DNA of 5,750 nucleotides. Origin: Syntrophobacterales bacterium (GTDB lineage Bacteria; Desulfobacterota; Syntrophobacteria; BM002). The position numbers and the translations under genes are program-made. The notes under the pieces are model-generated. The model made no database searches and was not told where the DNA came from. It saw nothing but the letters and a program-made list of their open reading frames with translations. Shown here one piece after another: positions 5,627 through 5,750 of this stretch. Within the stretch, counting starts at the first letter, position 1. Each line of letters opens with the position of its first letter. The stretch spans positions 1-5,750 of the forward strand of contig JAUWKY010000174.1 in the NCBI GenBank assembly GCA_030613915.1, given 5' to 3'.

Positions 5627-5750
5627 ATGAGTGAACTTCTCTGGTAGCCTGCTGAAGAACGAATCAAGAACACCAACGTGTACCATTTCATGGAGTACGT
5701 TAACGCTCGCCACCGCATGAGTTTCGCCAACTACGGCGAACTCTACGGTT
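5627..5750 (+). pseudogene. aacS: Acetoacetyl-CoA synthetase N-terminus interrupted by an in-frame TAG
   Basis: The frame opens with an ATG at 5627 behind an AGAGGA ribosome binding site. It reads MSELLW, then TAG at 5645-5647, then PAEERIKNTNVYHFMEY and SFANYGELYG up to the window edge. This matches the usual start of acetoacetate-CoA ligases (LW-x-P-x-E-R-I, then F-M and a 'F-x-x-Y-x-x-L' segment), where the TAG position is normally Gln, Lys, Glu or Thr. The enzyme activates acetoacetate with ATP and CoA for ketone or poly-hydroxybutyrate metabolism. Homology on both sides of the TAG, plus a proper ribosome binding site before it, suggests a nonsense mutation or a base error (one change from CAG, AAG or GAG). 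Initiation at the in-frame GTG 5678 or ATG 5690 would skip it, but neither has a clear ribosome binding site. The family call rests on about 40 residues; the rest of the gene is outside. Confidence 0.6.

Noticed and set aside
1..5750. CRISPR array, insertion sequence, toxin-antitoxin or defence system
   Set aside because: No regularly spaced repeats, transposase, terminal repeats or defence-type domains were found on either strand.

Overview
This is a bacterial window of moderate G+C with short intergenic gaps and AGGAGG-type ribosome binding sites. Five complete genes and one left-truncated gene lie on the minus strand. One gene start lies on the plus strand and runs off the right edge. I cannot name the host. 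The style of the proteins suggests a mesophilic proteobacterium or a desulfobacterial relative, but that is inference.

Left half (1-2918, read right to left): an inositol-phosphate module. It starts with a myo-inositol-1-phosphate synthase of the actinobacterial/archaeal type (ino1). Next comes a two-domain protein with an inositol-1-phosphate cytidylyltransferase-like half and a membrane CDP-alcohol phosphotransferase half (IPCT/DIPPS type). Eleven bases later a gene begins for a sugar-phosphate isomerase/epimerase-like TIM-barrel protein, cut by the left edge. Together the first two proteins could turn glucose-6-phosphate into inositol-1-phosphate, then CDP-inositol, then an inositol phosphodiester. 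In hyperthermophiles this pair makes the solute di-myo-inositol phosphate. What it makes here is open.

Middle (2919-3336): 418 bases with no supportable gene. They hold a candidate leftward promoter and several short perfect palindromes in front of ino1.

Right half (3337-5466, also leftward): an Asp/Glu racemase-family protein, a beta-hydroxyacid dehydrogenase of the 3-hydroxyisobutyrate/glyoxylate reductase family, and a small single-domain cupin. The first two are about 60 bases apart and probably cotranscribed. The cupin follows after a structured 130-base spacer in which the dehydrogenase stop codon sits in the loop of a strong hairpin.

Right edge (5467-5750): a divergent control region with a good leftward promoter and two inverted repeats, then a rightward reading frame that looks like the N-terminus of acetoacetyl-CoA synthetase. 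That frame has an in-frame TAG at codon 7. TAG is also the natural stop of two neighbours, so a nonsense mutation, a sequencing error or a downstream start is more likely than recoding. No RNA gene, insertion sequence, CRISPR array or defence system was seen.
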